From: Candidatus Latescibacterota bacterium
GTDB lineage: Bacteria > Latescibacterota > UBA2968 > GCA-2709665
Reading direction: 5' to 3'
Assembly: GCA_021295655.1 (NCBI GenBank)
Contig: JAGWBX010000031.1
Coordinates: forward strand, 1-44,501
Length of the DNA: 44,501 nt
The notes below the pieces were generated by a model, which saw only the letters and a program-made list of their open reading frames with translations, did no database searches and was not told the DNA's origin. The translations under genes and the position numbers were made by a program. Shown piece after piece: positions 7,925 through 16,575 of the stretch (position 1 is its first letter; each line of letters starts with the position of its first letter).

Positions 7925-8122
7925 TTACAGAAGCTTCACGCCGTCGGTCCGCGCCGCCTTTTTATCGAAGGTGTAAAGCGGATGGGCTCCGGACCGCTCG
8001 GCAGCCGCCAGGATCATCAGATCCGAGAACCCGAGTCCGGAAGCCCTGTATCGCAGGGCCGCCCGCGCCGGGGTGGGAAACACTCCTTTCGTTGCCCTGA
8101 ATATTAGGAAGCGTTCATTTCC
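7925..8122 (-). pseudogene. VapC-type PIN toxin, C-terminal remnant
   Basis: Sixty-five codons are open on the minus strand, ending in TAA at 7925-7927. They read as the C-terminal half of a PIN-domain toxin: GLGFSDLMILAAAERSGA carries the conserved Asp of the third PIN motif, and PLYTFDKKAARTDGVKLL carries the TFD Asp and the typical VKLL end. The N-terminal half with the first catalytic Asp is absent, and a stop lies immediately upstream in frame. No VapB antitoxin is visible. It is a degraded toxin next to the HigA-SIR2 gene. Confidence 0.7.
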
Positions 8123-8185
8123 TTATCGTCTAATTATGAGCAACTGTTTCCTTCAGGCCACGACTCTCTGAACACTGCTGCTCAA

Positions 8186-8222
8186 GAAAACGAGACCCCG
8201 ACGGACGCACCCGTCGGGGTCT
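8186..8222 (-). terminator. Strong intrinsic terminator downstream of coaE
   Basis: AGACCCCGACGG (8193-8204) and CCGTCGGGGTCT (8211-8222) form a perfect 12-bp stem with a 6-nt loop. Read on the minus strand the stem is followed by CGTTTTCT, a U-rich tail. It lies 78 bp past the coaE stop and should end the recG-coaE directon. Confidence 0.85.
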
Positions 8223-8300
8223 ATTGGTGTGTGAGGCGCCGCGCAGCGGCACATCGCATATGATCAAAACCGGCTTCCTGAGTTCCGGATCGCCCGTATC

Positions 8301-8897
8301 TTACGATTTCACAATCTGTCGCCAGACAGCCCGCGCCTTCGTCTCCAGTTCCGTGGCGGACCCCGCGTTCTCGATCACGAAGTCGGCGGCCTCAACCTTG
8401 TCGGATTCCGGCAGTTGACACGCCATCCGCTCCCTGACTTCCGCCTCGGTCAACCCCTTCCGCTCCATCGCCCGCCGAATCCGGTCCGCCACCGGCGCCT
8501 TGACAACCACAAGAACGTCGCACAGTTCCCGAGGGTCGCCCCACTCCAGGATCAGCGCGGCATCGATCACCACGGGCCGATCGGGACGATCGGCGAGCGC
8601 GGTTCGGCAGCAGGACTTCAGCGTCTCCACAAGCGGCGGCCATACGATGCGGTTCAGGCGGTCGCGCGCCTCCGTTGACGCGAACGCGCGCCTGCCCAGT
8701 TCCCGGCGCACCAGGACACCGTTCTCATCCAGAATACCCCGGCCGAACGTCCCGGCCAGCGACCGCAGTACCGCCGGGTCTTCCACCGCATCGCGCCCCA
8801 CTTCGTCCGCATCGATCACGTACGCGCCCTCACGGGCGAAAACGTCGCAAACGCGGCTCTTGCCGGCGCCGATGCCTCCTGTCACCCCCACGATCAC
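8301..8897 (-). CDS. coaE: Dephospho-CoA kinase
   Basis: A 198-residue cytoplasmic kinase that phosphorylates the 3'-hydroxyl of dephospho-CoA with ATP, the last step of coenzyme A synthesis. It opens with the P-loop VGVTGGIGAGKS. The family's YVIDADEVGRD acidic motif follows, then the VVIDAALILEWG segment and the lid region (RIRRAMERKGLTEAEVRERMACQ). Length is normal. The start is GTG at 8895-8897, which overlaps the stop of the peptidase gene in GTGA, so it is translationally coupled. It is the last gene of the directon, followed by a strong terminator. Confidence 0.95.
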   Translation of the reverse strand: MIVGVTGGIGAGKSRVCDVFAREGAYVIDADEVGRDAVEDPAVLRSLAGTFGRGILDENGVLVRRELGRRAFASTEARDRLNRIVWPPLVETLKSCCRTALADRPDRPVVIDAALILEWGDPRELCDVLVVVKAPVADRIRRAMERKGLTEAEVRERMACQLPESDKVEAADFVIENAGSATELETKARAVWRQIVKS

Positions 8898-9838
8898 GAC
8901 CGGTCTCCGGGCCGACGCACGCGGAGACGGAGGCGCAACGGCAAAGCGTCTTCAGGAGATTCCTCATCCCATTGTTCGATAATCCGCCGGTTCCGGACCC
9001 GAACCGCAACGAATACGCCGAGAAGCAACAGCGTCATATAGAACCACAGCGCCCCTGCCGACGTAAGAAGGGCCGTCGCGCTGAACCGTCCCTCCGCGTA
9101 TTCGGCCCACTCCCGTTCGAACTTCTGCGGCGTGAACCCGGTGATCCGATACAGTGCGACGTCGAACGAAACCCCCGCGCCGAGCGACTTGACGATCTGC
9201 GCCACGGCGCCGGGACCGCCCAGATGGATCAGGTAGAGCACGGCCAGCAGGCTTTCGGTATAGGCCAGGCGCGCCTTTGAAGACGAAAAACCGAGCACGC
9301 CCTCGATTTCACCCAGCGGAACCAGTCCGCCGGAGAATATCGCGTAGGAGAGCTCGGTGCTTTCCCGCAGCCGCCATTCCTGCGCGGCCCACATGGCCAC
9401 GCCTTCGTCAAACCAGCGCGGCACCCGCGACCGCGCCAACTGGTGAAGCAGAATATGGGAGATTTCGTGCCGCGCGGTTTTGAGGACCTGTCCGCGCTGC
9501 CCCGGCAGCAGGCGCAAGACGGCGATCCGTTCGGCAGGGAAGGCGCAACCCACGCCCCAGTGAGGTATGCGCCCGCGGGTAACGGTCTGAAACAGCGCCT
9601 GTGAACCGGCTGCGTAGACGATAATCGGGAGGTCGTGGCCGCCGCCCAGCTTCCGGGCGACCTCAGATCTGCCGGAGATCAGTTCATCCAGCAGCAGCCG
9701 CGCCGGCTCGCGATCCATATCCTGATACCGAAGCGTCAGTCCTTCCCGTTCGAGTCGTTCCCAGCCCGCGGCCGTAACCGGCCCCCAAACCAGGCAGACC
9801 ACCCAGATGAACGGGCAGAACCGCCGGGCGTTCATCAC
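8894..9838 (-). CDS. Membrane-anchored HExxH metallopeptidase (MA-like gluzincin)
   Basis: A 314-residue protein with a signal peptide (residues 1-24), an exported domain, a transmembrane helix near residues 257-280 (FYMTLLLLGVFVAVRV) and a short basic cytoplasmic tail. The zinc site is visible: H124-E125-I-S-H128, with the third ligand probably Glu145 in the conserved WFDEGVAMW. This is the peptidase_MA-like pattern. The start is GTG at 9836-9838, overlapping the hflC stop as GTGA; the ATG at 9833-9835 is an equal alternative. Its place between hflC and coaE suggests envelope proteolysis linked to HflKC, which is inference. The substrate is unknown. Confidence 0.85.
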   Translation of the reverse strand: MMNARRFCPFIWVVCLVWGPVTAAGWERLEREGLTLRYQDMDREPARLLLDELISGRSEVARKLGGGHDLPIIVYAAGSQALFQTVTRGRIPHWGVGCAFPAERIAVLRLLPGQRGQVLKTARHEISHILLHQLARSRVPRWFDEGVAMWAAQEWRLRESTELSYAIFSGGLVPLGEIEGVLGFSSSKARLAYTESLLAVLYLIHLGGPGAVAQIVKSLGAGVSFDVALYRITGFTPQKFEREWAEYAEGRFSATALLTSAGALWFYMTLLLLGVFVAVRVRNRRIIEQWDEESPEDALPLRLRLRVRRPGDRS

Positions 9839-10695
9839 CGTTTCCTGTGACCCAGAAACTTGAAGAAGTCCGTGCGCAGGGGCAGCACGACCGTGGTCGT
9901 GCCCTGGGTGAGCGTGCGTTCGTAGGCCTCGAGCGTGCGCTGGAATTCGTAGAACCGAGGGTCTTTCTGGAATGCCTGCGCGTAGATCGCCAGCGCTTCG
10001 GCATCGCCCTGACCCCTGATCAGCTGCGACTTCTGAAACGCGTCGGACGTGATGCGCGTGACCTCAAGGTCGGTCTCGGCACGGATCTTAAGGGCCGCTT
10101 CTTCGCCCTCGGCGCGATACTCCTTCGCCTGCCGGGCGCGCTCCGCCCTCATCCTGTCGAACACGTTCTTCTTGTTCTCCTCGGGCAGGTCGGCTCGTTT
10201 GACGCGGACGTCCACCACCTCTATGCCCAGTTCCTCGGCGTCCTGGCGCGATCGCTCCGTAACCTTGTCCATAATTGCTTTCCGATTCCCGGAGACGATT
10301 TCAGTGAGCGTCCGTCTGCCCAACTCCTCCCGTACGGCCGCGTAGATGATATCGTCCAGGCGGGATTGGGCGCCGCGCACCGTCTGCACGGACTTCAGGA
10401 ATTTCAACGGATTGACGATTCGCCACCTGGCGAAATTGTCCACAATCAGGTTCTTTTTGTCCGACGTGTAGATAGGCGCCGGTTCGGCGTCGCTATACAG
10501 CAGGCGGTTATCGAAGGAGTGAAGCCGTTCCACAAACGGGACTTTCCAGTGCAGGCCCGGGCTGTGGATGGTACGCCTGGGTTCTCCCAGCCTGGTAACG
10601 ACCACCTGCTCACGTTCGTCCACGGTGAACAGGACCGATTCGATAAGGAGACCCGCCACCACAACCGCCACGATTGCCTTGATTAACGATTTCAT
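9835..10695 (-). CDS. hflC: HflC, SPFH/band-7 membrane protein
   Basis: A 286-residue partner of HflK. It has an N-terminal transmembrane anchor (residues 5-23) then a band-7/SPFH domain: FTVDEREQVVVTRLGEP, HSPGLHWKVPFVERLH, and the long coiled-coil segment with DMR-like RVKRADLPEENKKNVFDRM and RARQAKEYRAEGEE. These residues match HflC closely. In characterised bacteria HflK and HflC form a large periplasmic-facing cage around FtsH and limit its proteolysis of membrane proteins. It starts 2 bp after the hflK stop behind AGGGAACTGAGG. The ftsH gene is not in the window. Confidence 0.95.
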   Translation of the reverse strand: MKSLIKAIVAVVVAGLLIESVLFTVDEREQVVVTRLGEPRRTIHSPGLHWKVPFVERLHSFDNRLLYSDAEPAPIYTSDKKNLIVDNFARWRIVNPLKFLKSVQTVRGAQSRLDDIIYAAVREELGRRTLTEIVSGNRKAIMDKVTERSRQDAEELGIEVVDVRVKRADLPEENKKNVFDRMRAERARQAKEYRAEGEEAALKIRAETDLEVTRITSDAFQKSQLIRGQGDAEALAIYAQAFQKDPRFYEFQRTLEAYERTLTQGTTTVVLPLRTDFFKFLGHRKR

Positions 10696-10697
10696 CC

Positions 10698-11699
10698 TCA
10701 GTTCCCTCCTGCTGTGGTCGGTCCGGCGGATTTTTGTGCGTTGGGCTGCAGATTCAACAGATTCAGAAAACCGCTCCCCTTGCCATCGGACTCAATCACG
10801 AATTTCTGGATACCGGGCAGAATCTTCTCCATGGTTTCCAGGTAAAGCCTGACCTCGGTTACCTCCTTGGCCTTCCGATATTCAGTAAGGACCTCCAGGA
10901 AACGCTCCGCGTCACCCTGGGACCGCTTGACGCGTTCAACCGTATATGCCTCCGCCCCCCGGATCATCTTCTCGGCCTCGCCCCGCGCCTTGGGAATCAC
11001 TTCGTTCCGATAGGCTTCGGCTTCGTTGCGCAACCGCTCCCGGTCCTCGCGGGCGCTGGCGACGTCCTTGAACGCGTGGTCCACCTCACGCGGCACGGAA
11101 ACCGTCTGCAACTTCACGTTCTCCACGTGCACGCCGATCTCATAAAGCGCGAAGACGTCCTTTACCTGCTCCTCGATCTCGCCCTGGATCTTGAATTTCC
11201 CTTCGGTTAGCGCCTCGTCGATCGGAGACCGTCCAAGGACCTGCCGAAGCGCCGCCTCTACCACGCTCCGGATGGCGTGTACCTGGTCGGCGGCATTGAA
11301 CAGATAGTCTTCAATGTTGCTGATCCGGTACTGAACGATCAGTTCGACGTTCACGATGTTTTCATCGCCCGTGAGCATGGACGCCTCCCTGGCCACGCCC
11401 TGATAGCGCGGCGTCGGCTCCACCGCGACGGTCCTGAACCCGATCTCCACTCGCTTCACCTCGCTCACCCGTTCGAGTTCGACCGACTCGATCGGCCAGG
11501 GCAGATGGTAGTGGATGCCGGGCTCTTCCACGCCCATGGATTTGCCGAACTGCAGAACCACGGCCTGTTCGGCCGGCTGCACGATATAGATCCCGCTGAG
11601 CAGCCACAGCAGGACCAGAACGCCCAGACCATAATAGACAAGCCGCGGGCTGAGGGACAGGTCGAAGCTCGGCCGACCTGGAAAATCGTATTGTTGCAT
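10698..11699 (-). CDS. hflK: HflK, SPFH/band-7 membrane protein
   Basis: A 333-residue HflK. It has one transmembrane helix (about residues 22-43, VYYGLGVLVLLWLLSGIYIV) and the SPFH domain starting VQPAEQAVVLQFGK. Family hallmarks follow: PGIHYHLPWPIESV, MLTGDENIVNVELIVQYRI, VEAALRQVLGRSPIDEALTEG and the coiled-coil RLRNEAEAYRNEVIPKARGEA. The usual glycine-rich cytoplasmic N-terminus is very short here (about 20 residues), and the C-terminus is also brief. It should assemble with HflC around FtsH in the inner membrane. It lies 72 bp after the PfkB kinase gene and 2 bp before hflC. Confidence 0.95.
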   Translation of the reverse strand: MQQYDFPGRPSFDLSLSPRLVYYGLGVLVLLWLLSGIYIVQPAEQAVVLQFGKSMGVEEPGIHYHLPWPIESVELERVSEVKRVEIGFRTVAVEPTPRYQGVAREASMLTGDENIVNVELIVQYRISNIEDYLFNAADQVHAIRSVVEAALRQVLGRSPIDEALTEGKFKIQGEIEEQVKDVFALYEIGVHVENVKLQTVSVPREVDHAFKDVASAREDRERLRNEAEAYRNEVIPKARGEAEKMIRGAEAYTVERVKRSQGDAERFLEVLTEYRKAKEVTEVRLYLETMEKILPGIQKFVIESDGKGSGFLNLLNLQPNAQKSAGPTTAGGN

Positions 11700-11771
11700 A
11701 GGACAAACCCCTTGATGAAATGGCCGGCGCCAAAAAACCGCCGAAATGCAAGAATACGGCGGGCGAACCTG

Positions 11772-12698
11772 CTATTGCTCGAGATAATCACCGATCCGGG
11801 CCATCTGCTCGATGCCCCGCAGGCAGCACGTGATGCCCGCGACCCGGTTGGCGAACCGGCTGGCCGCCGGAATGCAGCCGGTATTGAGATACGACCACGT
11901 AAAACCCATCAGGAAGGCATCGCCGCATCCGGTCTCGTCCACGGGAACATCCGCGGACCGGGCCGGATAATGTTGAACTTCAGTGCCGCCCCGCGGGTTT
12001 CCGGTGACGGAATCCGCCCCGTTTTCACCCCGGGTAATCAGCAGCGCGTGAGGCCCCATGGCCAGCACCTTCTCACCGAATTCACGGGTGGCCCCAATGC
12101 TATGCAGAGGCGCGCCGGCAAGGAGACCCGCTTCCTGCTCGTTCATCTGGACAATATCGGCGCAGGCCAACCATGCCTCCCAGCGGGGCGGCAGGCGAAA
12201 AAACCTGCGGCGGCGGCTGTCCATTCCCAGCGTGAGGCTGTGCACGTCCATCAGTACGAGACCGCGGGTTTCGCGGCGAAAGGCCCGCAACGTCTGCAGG
12301 TCAAGCTCCATTCCGGTGATGAAATTGAAACAGACCGCATCGCAATCCAGAAATGGCCGAAGCCGCCCGATCGGGAGCGCGGGCACGCCGCCCAGAAGCG
12401 TTTCCTGCTTCCGGTTCCCGGAATTATAGGTTAAAAAGCAGTGGGGGTTCCGTTCGGGTACGAACCGGACGCCATCCAGTTGCACGCACGCCCAGGAACC
12501 CAGAAGACGTCGAACTGCGTCTTCGACGTCTTTCCCCACGTTGCACACCGGAAATATCGTGGCGGATCCAATCCGGGCCAGTGCCGCGATACTGTACAGG
12601 ATGCCGCCATGGCTTTCCGTACGTGTCCCGTCGGGCGTAACGATCGTATCCCGGTTGATTGAACCGACGACCGCGATACGGCGCGCGTTTCCGGACAT
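11772..12698 (-). CDS. PfkB/ribokinase-family carbohydrate kinase
   Basis: A 308-residue sugar-kinase fold. The N-terminal motif AVVGSINRDTIVTPDG and the glycine pair in ESHGGILYSIAAL mark the substrate side. The C-terminal PfkB signature 2 reads VDETGCGDAFLMGF, carrying the catalytic Asp and anion hole; the usual GAGD is GCGD. The middle segment (QMNEQEAGLLAG) is the expected nucleotide-side loop. The substrate cannot be fixed; ribose, adenosine, fructose or another sugar or nucleoside is possible. The start is the ATG at 12696-12698 behind GTGAGGTGG; an in-frame start 36 bp upstream lacks such a site. It sits between recG and hflK, same strand. Confidence 0.85.
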   Translation of the reverse strand: MSGNARRIAVVGSINRDTIVTPDGTRTESHGGILYSIAALARIGSATIFPVCNVGKDVEDAVRRLLGSWACVQLDGVRFVPERNPHCFLTYNSGNRKQETLLGGVPALPIGRLRPFLDCDAVCFNFITGMELDLQTLRAFRRETRGLVLMDVHSLTLGMDSRRRRFFRLPPRWEAWLACADIVQMNEQEAGLLAGAPLHSIGATREFGEKVLAMGPHALLITRGENGADSVTGNPRGGTEVQHYPARSADVPVDETGCGDAFLMGFTWSYLNTGCIPAASRFANRVAGITCCLRGIEQMARIGDYLEQ

Positions 12699-12807
12699 AG
12701 CCACCTCACCGGGAACAGTTTGTGAATGTACCACAAAACCCCGAGAGTGTCAACCCCAATCCCGCTCAATTGAATCGCCCGGCGCCGTCATCCAACCGCC
12801 GCCCGCG

Positions 12808-14889
12808 TCACCCCGCGAGGGCAGACGGCCCCTCCAGGTTCACGGATTCGACGCGCCGGCGCAACACGTCGTGGCGCTCCAGGTTCGGGTCCCGATCCAG
12901 AAGCTCGGCCGCTTCCTCCCGGGCCGACCGGACCAGATCCACGTCGCGCGTCAGGTCGGCGAATCGAAATTCGGGATACCCCGCCTGCCGGGTGCCGAAG
13001 ATCTGCCCGGGCCCGCGGATCTTCAGGTCCATCTCCGCGATTTCGAATCCGTCGCCGGTGGCAGCCATGGCCTCCAACCTCGCACGCGCGTCCGGCGACA
13101 AGTCACCCTCCGGGTTGGCAATCAGGATACAATACGAACCGGCGGCGCCGCGGCCCACGCGGCCCCTGAGCTGGTGGAGCTGCGCCAGACCGAACCGTTC
13201 AGCATTTTCCACCATCATCACCGTCGCGCGGGGAACGTCCACGCCCACTTCGATCACCGTGGTGGAGACCAGAACATCCAGCGAACCCCTGCGGAACGCG
13301 GTCATCACCGCCTCCTTCTCCGCGGGAGGAAGCCGGCCGTGCAGCAACCCCAGCCTCAGTCCTGACAAAATGCCGTCACGCAATTCCTCGAACGCCGTGG
13401 CAGCGGCACGGATGTCCCTCGCCCCGGAGTCTTCGATTACCGGAAAGACGATATAGGCCTGGCCGCCCGCTGAAACCTGTTCATGCAGAAAGCGATAGGC
13501 TTTTTCCCGGTCCGGTGCTGCCCGCCATCCGGTCTTCACCGGTTGACGTCCGGGCGGAAGCTCGTCCAGCACCGTAACTTCCAGGTCCCCGTAAAGCGTC
13601 AGGGCCAGCGACCGTGGAATGGGCGTGGCCGTCATGACCAGCAGGTGGGCGCCGCCTTCCTTCTCCAGCAGTGCGGCCCGCTGCAAGACGCCGAATCGAT
13701 GCTGTTCGTCCACGACCGCGAGACCGAGCCTGGCAAAAACCACGTCCTCCTGCAGGAGCGCGTGCGTGCCTACCGCCAGATGGACGCGACCCCAGGCCAG
13801 ACCTTGAAGGATCTCGCGTCGCTCACGCTGAGACTGCCGACCCGTAAGACACGCGACCACCAGCCCGAGCGGGGCTGCCAGGGCGCGGACGGTTTCGGCG
13901 TGCTGCTGTGCCAGTATCTCGGTTGGCGCCATGAGCGCCGCCTGCGCGCCGGCGTCCACCGCAGACAGCATGGCCGCCGTTGCCACCAGCGTCTTGCCCG
14001 ACCCCACGTCGCCCTGCAGCAGCCGGCGCATCGGCCTGCCGTCCGCGAGGTCCTCGCCAATCTCGGACAACGCGCGGCGTTGCGCCCCGGTGGGTTCGAA
14101 GGGTAATGCCGCCAGCATTCTTGAGTTTAGAGGGCCCGCCAAGGACATTGAGGGCCCCGGTTTTTCGAAGCGGACCGCCTGCAATAACCGAAGCCGCAGC
14201 TGGAAGTAAAGCAGTTCATCGAACGCGAGCCTCCGGCGGGCCGCCTCAATATCCTGTCTTTCGTCCGGAAAGTGAAGCTTTCTCACGGCGTCGCCCAGCG
14301 GGAGCGCCCCGAGCCGGGCCCTCATCGGCTCCGGCAATGGTTCCGGCAGGCGCACTTCCTCCAGCGCCTGGTAGATGACACGGCGCAACGCGCGGCTGGA
14401 GAGGCGTTCGGCCTTCATCCGTGCGGTTGTCGAATAGACCGGGATCACACGCCCGGTATGGACTCGCGTTCCCTCTTCGTTATCCGAAATCACCTCCACG
14501 TCGGGGTGGACCATCTGCCGTTTGCCACCGAACCGGGTCAACTTGCCCCCAACGGCCAGCAGGTCGCCGGAAGCAAACGCACGCCGGAGATATCGGTGTC
14601 CCGAAAACCAGACGCATTCCAGTATGCCCGATTCGTCTTCCAGCACGAGAACAAACCGGGGCCGTCTGCCAGGCACCACGTTCCCACTGCGAACCGGGGC
14701 TACCGCAGTGACCTCCGCGTCTACCGGAAGCACGGCGATTGGCGACTGCCGCGAACGATCTATGTACCGGTAAGGAAGGAAGAGAAGGAGGTCCGCTACA
14801 GTAGAAATCCCGACCTCACACAACAGGTCCTCCCGTTTCGCACCCACGCCGCGCAACGTGCTCACCGGCACGTTGAGTTCGGGAAACAT
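12808..14889 (-). CDS. recG: ATP-dependent DNA helicase RecG
   Basis: A 693-residue RecG of normal length. It has an N-terminal wedge/OB domain (about residues 55-135), the superfamily 2 helicase Walker A GDVGSGKT at 293-300, the DEQH box at 394-397 followed by RFG, and motifs TATPIPRSLALTLYGDL and QLHQLRGRVGRG typical of RecG. The end LNLEGPSALAG closes the TRG region. RecG remodels stalled forks and D-loops and branch-migrates Holliday junctions. It is the first gene of the minus-strand directon and diverges from the ankyrin gene at 15240. The start ATG fits family starts. Confidence 0.97.
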   Translation of the reverse strand: MFPELNVPVSTLRGVGAKREDLLCEVGISTVADLLLFLPYRYIDRSRQSPIAVLPVDAEVTAVAPVRSGNVVPGRRPRFVLVLEDESGILECVWFSGHRYLRRAFASGDLLAVGGKLTRFGGKRQMVHPDVEVISDNEEGTRVHTGRVIPVYSTTARMKAERLSSRALRRVIYQALEEVRLPEPLPEPMRARLGALPLGDAVRKLHFPDERQDIEAARRRLAFDELLYFQLRLRLLQAVRFEKPGPSMSLAGPLNSRMLAALPFEPTGAQRRALSEIGEDLADGRPMRRLLQGDVGSGKTLVATAAMLSAVDAGAQAALMAPTEILAQQHAETVRALAAPLGLVVACLTGRQSQRERREILQGLAWGRVHLAVGTHALLQEDVVFARLGLAVVDEQHRFGVLQRAALLEKEGGAHLLVMTATPIPRSLALTLYGDLEVTVLDELPPGRQPVKTGWRAAPDREKAYRFLHEQVSAGGQAYIVFPVIEDSGARDIRAAATAFEELRDGILSGLRLGLLHGRLPPAEKEAVMTAFRRGSLDVLVSTTVIEVGVDVPRATVMMVENAERFGLAQLHQLRGRVGRGAAGSYCILIANPEGDLSPDARARLEAMAATGDGFEIAEMDLKIRGPGQIFGTRQAGYPEFRFADLTRDVDLVRSAREEAAELLDRDPNLERHDVLRRRVESVNLEGPSALAG

Positions 14890-15239
14890 CGACCGGCCTT
14901 TCCTGCTTTGGTGGGAGTTGAGGGGATACGTTGTCGCGCAAGAGACAGCGGCTCGTGCGAATATAAGTTATTCCTGCATAGACGCGTCAAGAATCCGCCT
15001 CCGTTTCGGGCGGATGTGCACGCATCGTCGGCATTTTCCTTGAATTTCCCGGATCCGCACCCTATCTTGCAGCGTCGTCGACCTCGCATCCCCTTTGCCT
15101 CGCGCCACTGTACCGCACGTTGACCGGAGCGTCAGCCGTCAGCAGGCCGCAGCCAGGCGCCAGGAACGGACGATGTCCGCCAGAACTCGACTTGCGATGA
15201 CCGGCGTGGACTCGGCTGAAGCCCGCACGGAGAAAAACG
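14890..15239. other. Divergent intergenic region, recG / ankyrin gene
   Basis: 350 bp between the divergent starts of recG and the ankyrin gene. It should contain both promoters, but no convincing -35/-10 pair stands out. No RNA gene or repeat is visible. A GGAG ribosome site lies 7 bp before the ankyrin ATG. Confidence 0.4.
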
Positions 15240-15962
15240 ATGGCGACCGGTTCCATCCACGAAGCCGCGAGCAACGGCGACCTCGACGCACTGAAGAAGA
15301 TTGTCGAGAAACGCCCGGAGACGGTTGACCAGGACGACAGGTACGGATGGCGCCCCATCTTCCACGCCGGCCTGCGCCGCCACCGGGATATCGTCCAGTA
15401 TCTGATCGACCACGGCGCCGACCTGGCGGCCCACGACGGTTACGCGATTCACTACGCGGCAGAGGTGCCCGATAACAAGGACATCGTATCGCTGCTGATC
15501 ACATACGGCGGACTTGACGCGCATACGAAACCGGCGAGCGAAATCGCCAGACAATTCATCTACTCGGTTTTTCTGGCCAACGTCCACCGGGTCCGCGCCA
15601 TGCTTCGCGCCAATTCGCAACAGGCGCAGGAACGGTATGCGCGCGGCGACACCGCCCTTCACCACGCCGCCCGGAACGGCGACCTTAACGTCGTCAGGAA
15701 ACTGGTCGATTACAACGCCGACGTCAACGCCACCACGGATAACAACCACTTTCCCCTGTACTGCGCCGCCGGTCATGGACACGCGGAAACAACGCGATAC
15801 CTCCTCGAAAGCGGCGCGGACCCGGACGCACGGATGTCGGATGGCAAAACGGTCGCGGACTGGTTGAGACAATACGTGGATCACGACCTGCGATTGAAGG
15901 CCTGTCTGGACATACTCGAAGGCCGACTTATCGGGAAAGCCGGCGGGGAGGAAGGCGCTTGA
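15240..15962 (+). CDS. Ankyrin-repeat protein
   Basis: A 240-residue protein made almost entirely of ankyrin repeats (about six). Examples are SIHEAASNGDLDALKKIVEK, RPIFHAGLRRHRDIVQYLID, TALHHAARNGDLNVVRKLVD and PLYCAAGHGHAETTRYLLES, with the inter-repeat phrases HGADLAAHDGYA, YNADVNATTD and GADPDARMSD. No signal peptide or transmembrane helix is seen, so a cytoplasmic protein-binding role is likely. The ATG is preceded by GGAG at 7 bp spacing. The window carries two much larger ankyrin proteins (32045 and 39007), but this one is simpler. The partner is unknown. Confidence 0.88.
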   Translation: MATGSIHEAASNGDLDALKKIVEKRPETVDQDDRYGWRPIFHAGLRRHRDIVQYLIDHGADLAAHDGYAIHYAAEVPDNKDIVSLLITYGGLDAHTKPASEIARQFIYSVFLANVHRVRAMLRANSQQAQERYARGDTALHHAARNGDLNVVRKLVDYNADVNATTDNNHFPLYCAAGHGHAETTRYLLESGADPDARMSDGKTVADWLRQYVDHDLRLKACLDILEGRLIGKAGGEEGA

Positions 15963-16077
15963 CTTCCACCGCTGTCTACCGCATCGACCAGGTAAGACGC
16001 GAGCGCGAAACGTTGGAAGGAATCCTCCCGACGCCGGTTGGGATGATGACACCTTTACGGGTAGTGAATAAATTCAC

Positions 16078-16106
16078 TTGACAAGACTTGTGCCATTCCT
16101 TTTATT
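16078..16106 (+). promoter_or_regulatory. Putative sigma-70-type promoter in the 15963-16575 gap
   Basis: A perfect TTGACA (16078-16083) is followed after 17 bp by TTTATT (16101-16106). The -10 sits in a TTCCTT-TTATT-AAGGAA inverted repeat. It points towards the small membrane protein gene about 470 bp on. The long leader between them contains no gene I can support and no known riboswitch fold. Confidence 0.5.
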
Positions 16107-16215
16107 AAGGAAACGTGGTAGTGTATCTGTACCGTGCTGTTTGAATGCAACGCTCCCCCGTATGCTGTAACAGTCGCTACACGAAAACGCGATCCGCTGT
16201 GGCGCAACGGTCTGC

Positions 16216-16239
16216 GCTTCAGTAAAAGCTTCAGTAAAA
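16216..16239. repeat. Tandem 12-bp direct repeat
   Basis: GCTTCAGTAAAA occurs twice back to back (16216-16227 and 16228-16239) in the long leader. It may be a simple slippage duplication. Confidence 0.6.
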
Positions 16240-16575
16240 TTCTATTAAAGCACGCCAACCTGCCAATCACCAGGCCAATCCGCACGTGTGAGTCGAACGT
16301 CGTCAGATCCACGCGCGAACCCCGCAAATCAGGCGTCCATTCAATTCAAGCGCGACGCGGCCTGCGACTCATCTTACGGAGGCACCTCCAAGCTGTTCGG
16401 AACGACCGGTTCCACCGGTGTACAATTGCAGAAACGCTGATTTCTGAAGGTGGTTTTTTGCAGGATGTTCGTGACGGGGAGGCATACCTGACGCTCACGC
16501 CATCCCCGTCGGTAACCGTTGCGGCTACCATCTTCCAAGGGCCGCAGCAAGTAACTAATTTTTAGGGAGGTAGAC

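Noticed and set aside
7738..7970. Plus-strand frame near the VapC remnant
   Set aside because: Open but lacking a start with a ribosome site, overlapping the remnant in antisense, and not similar to any family I know. It could be a relic.
8193..8222. Inverted repeat considered as a mobile-element end
   Set aside because: The stem, short loop and U-rich minus-strand tail after coaE fit an intrinsic terminator better.
11277..12434. 385-codon plus-strand frame across hflK and the PfkB gene
   Set aside because: It spans the antisense of two well-supported genes and their intergenic gap; no family similarity.
16134..16565. 143-codon frame just before the small membrane gene
   Set aside because: Starts at a weak GTG without a ribosome site and has basic, low-complexity composition; probably untranslated leader.
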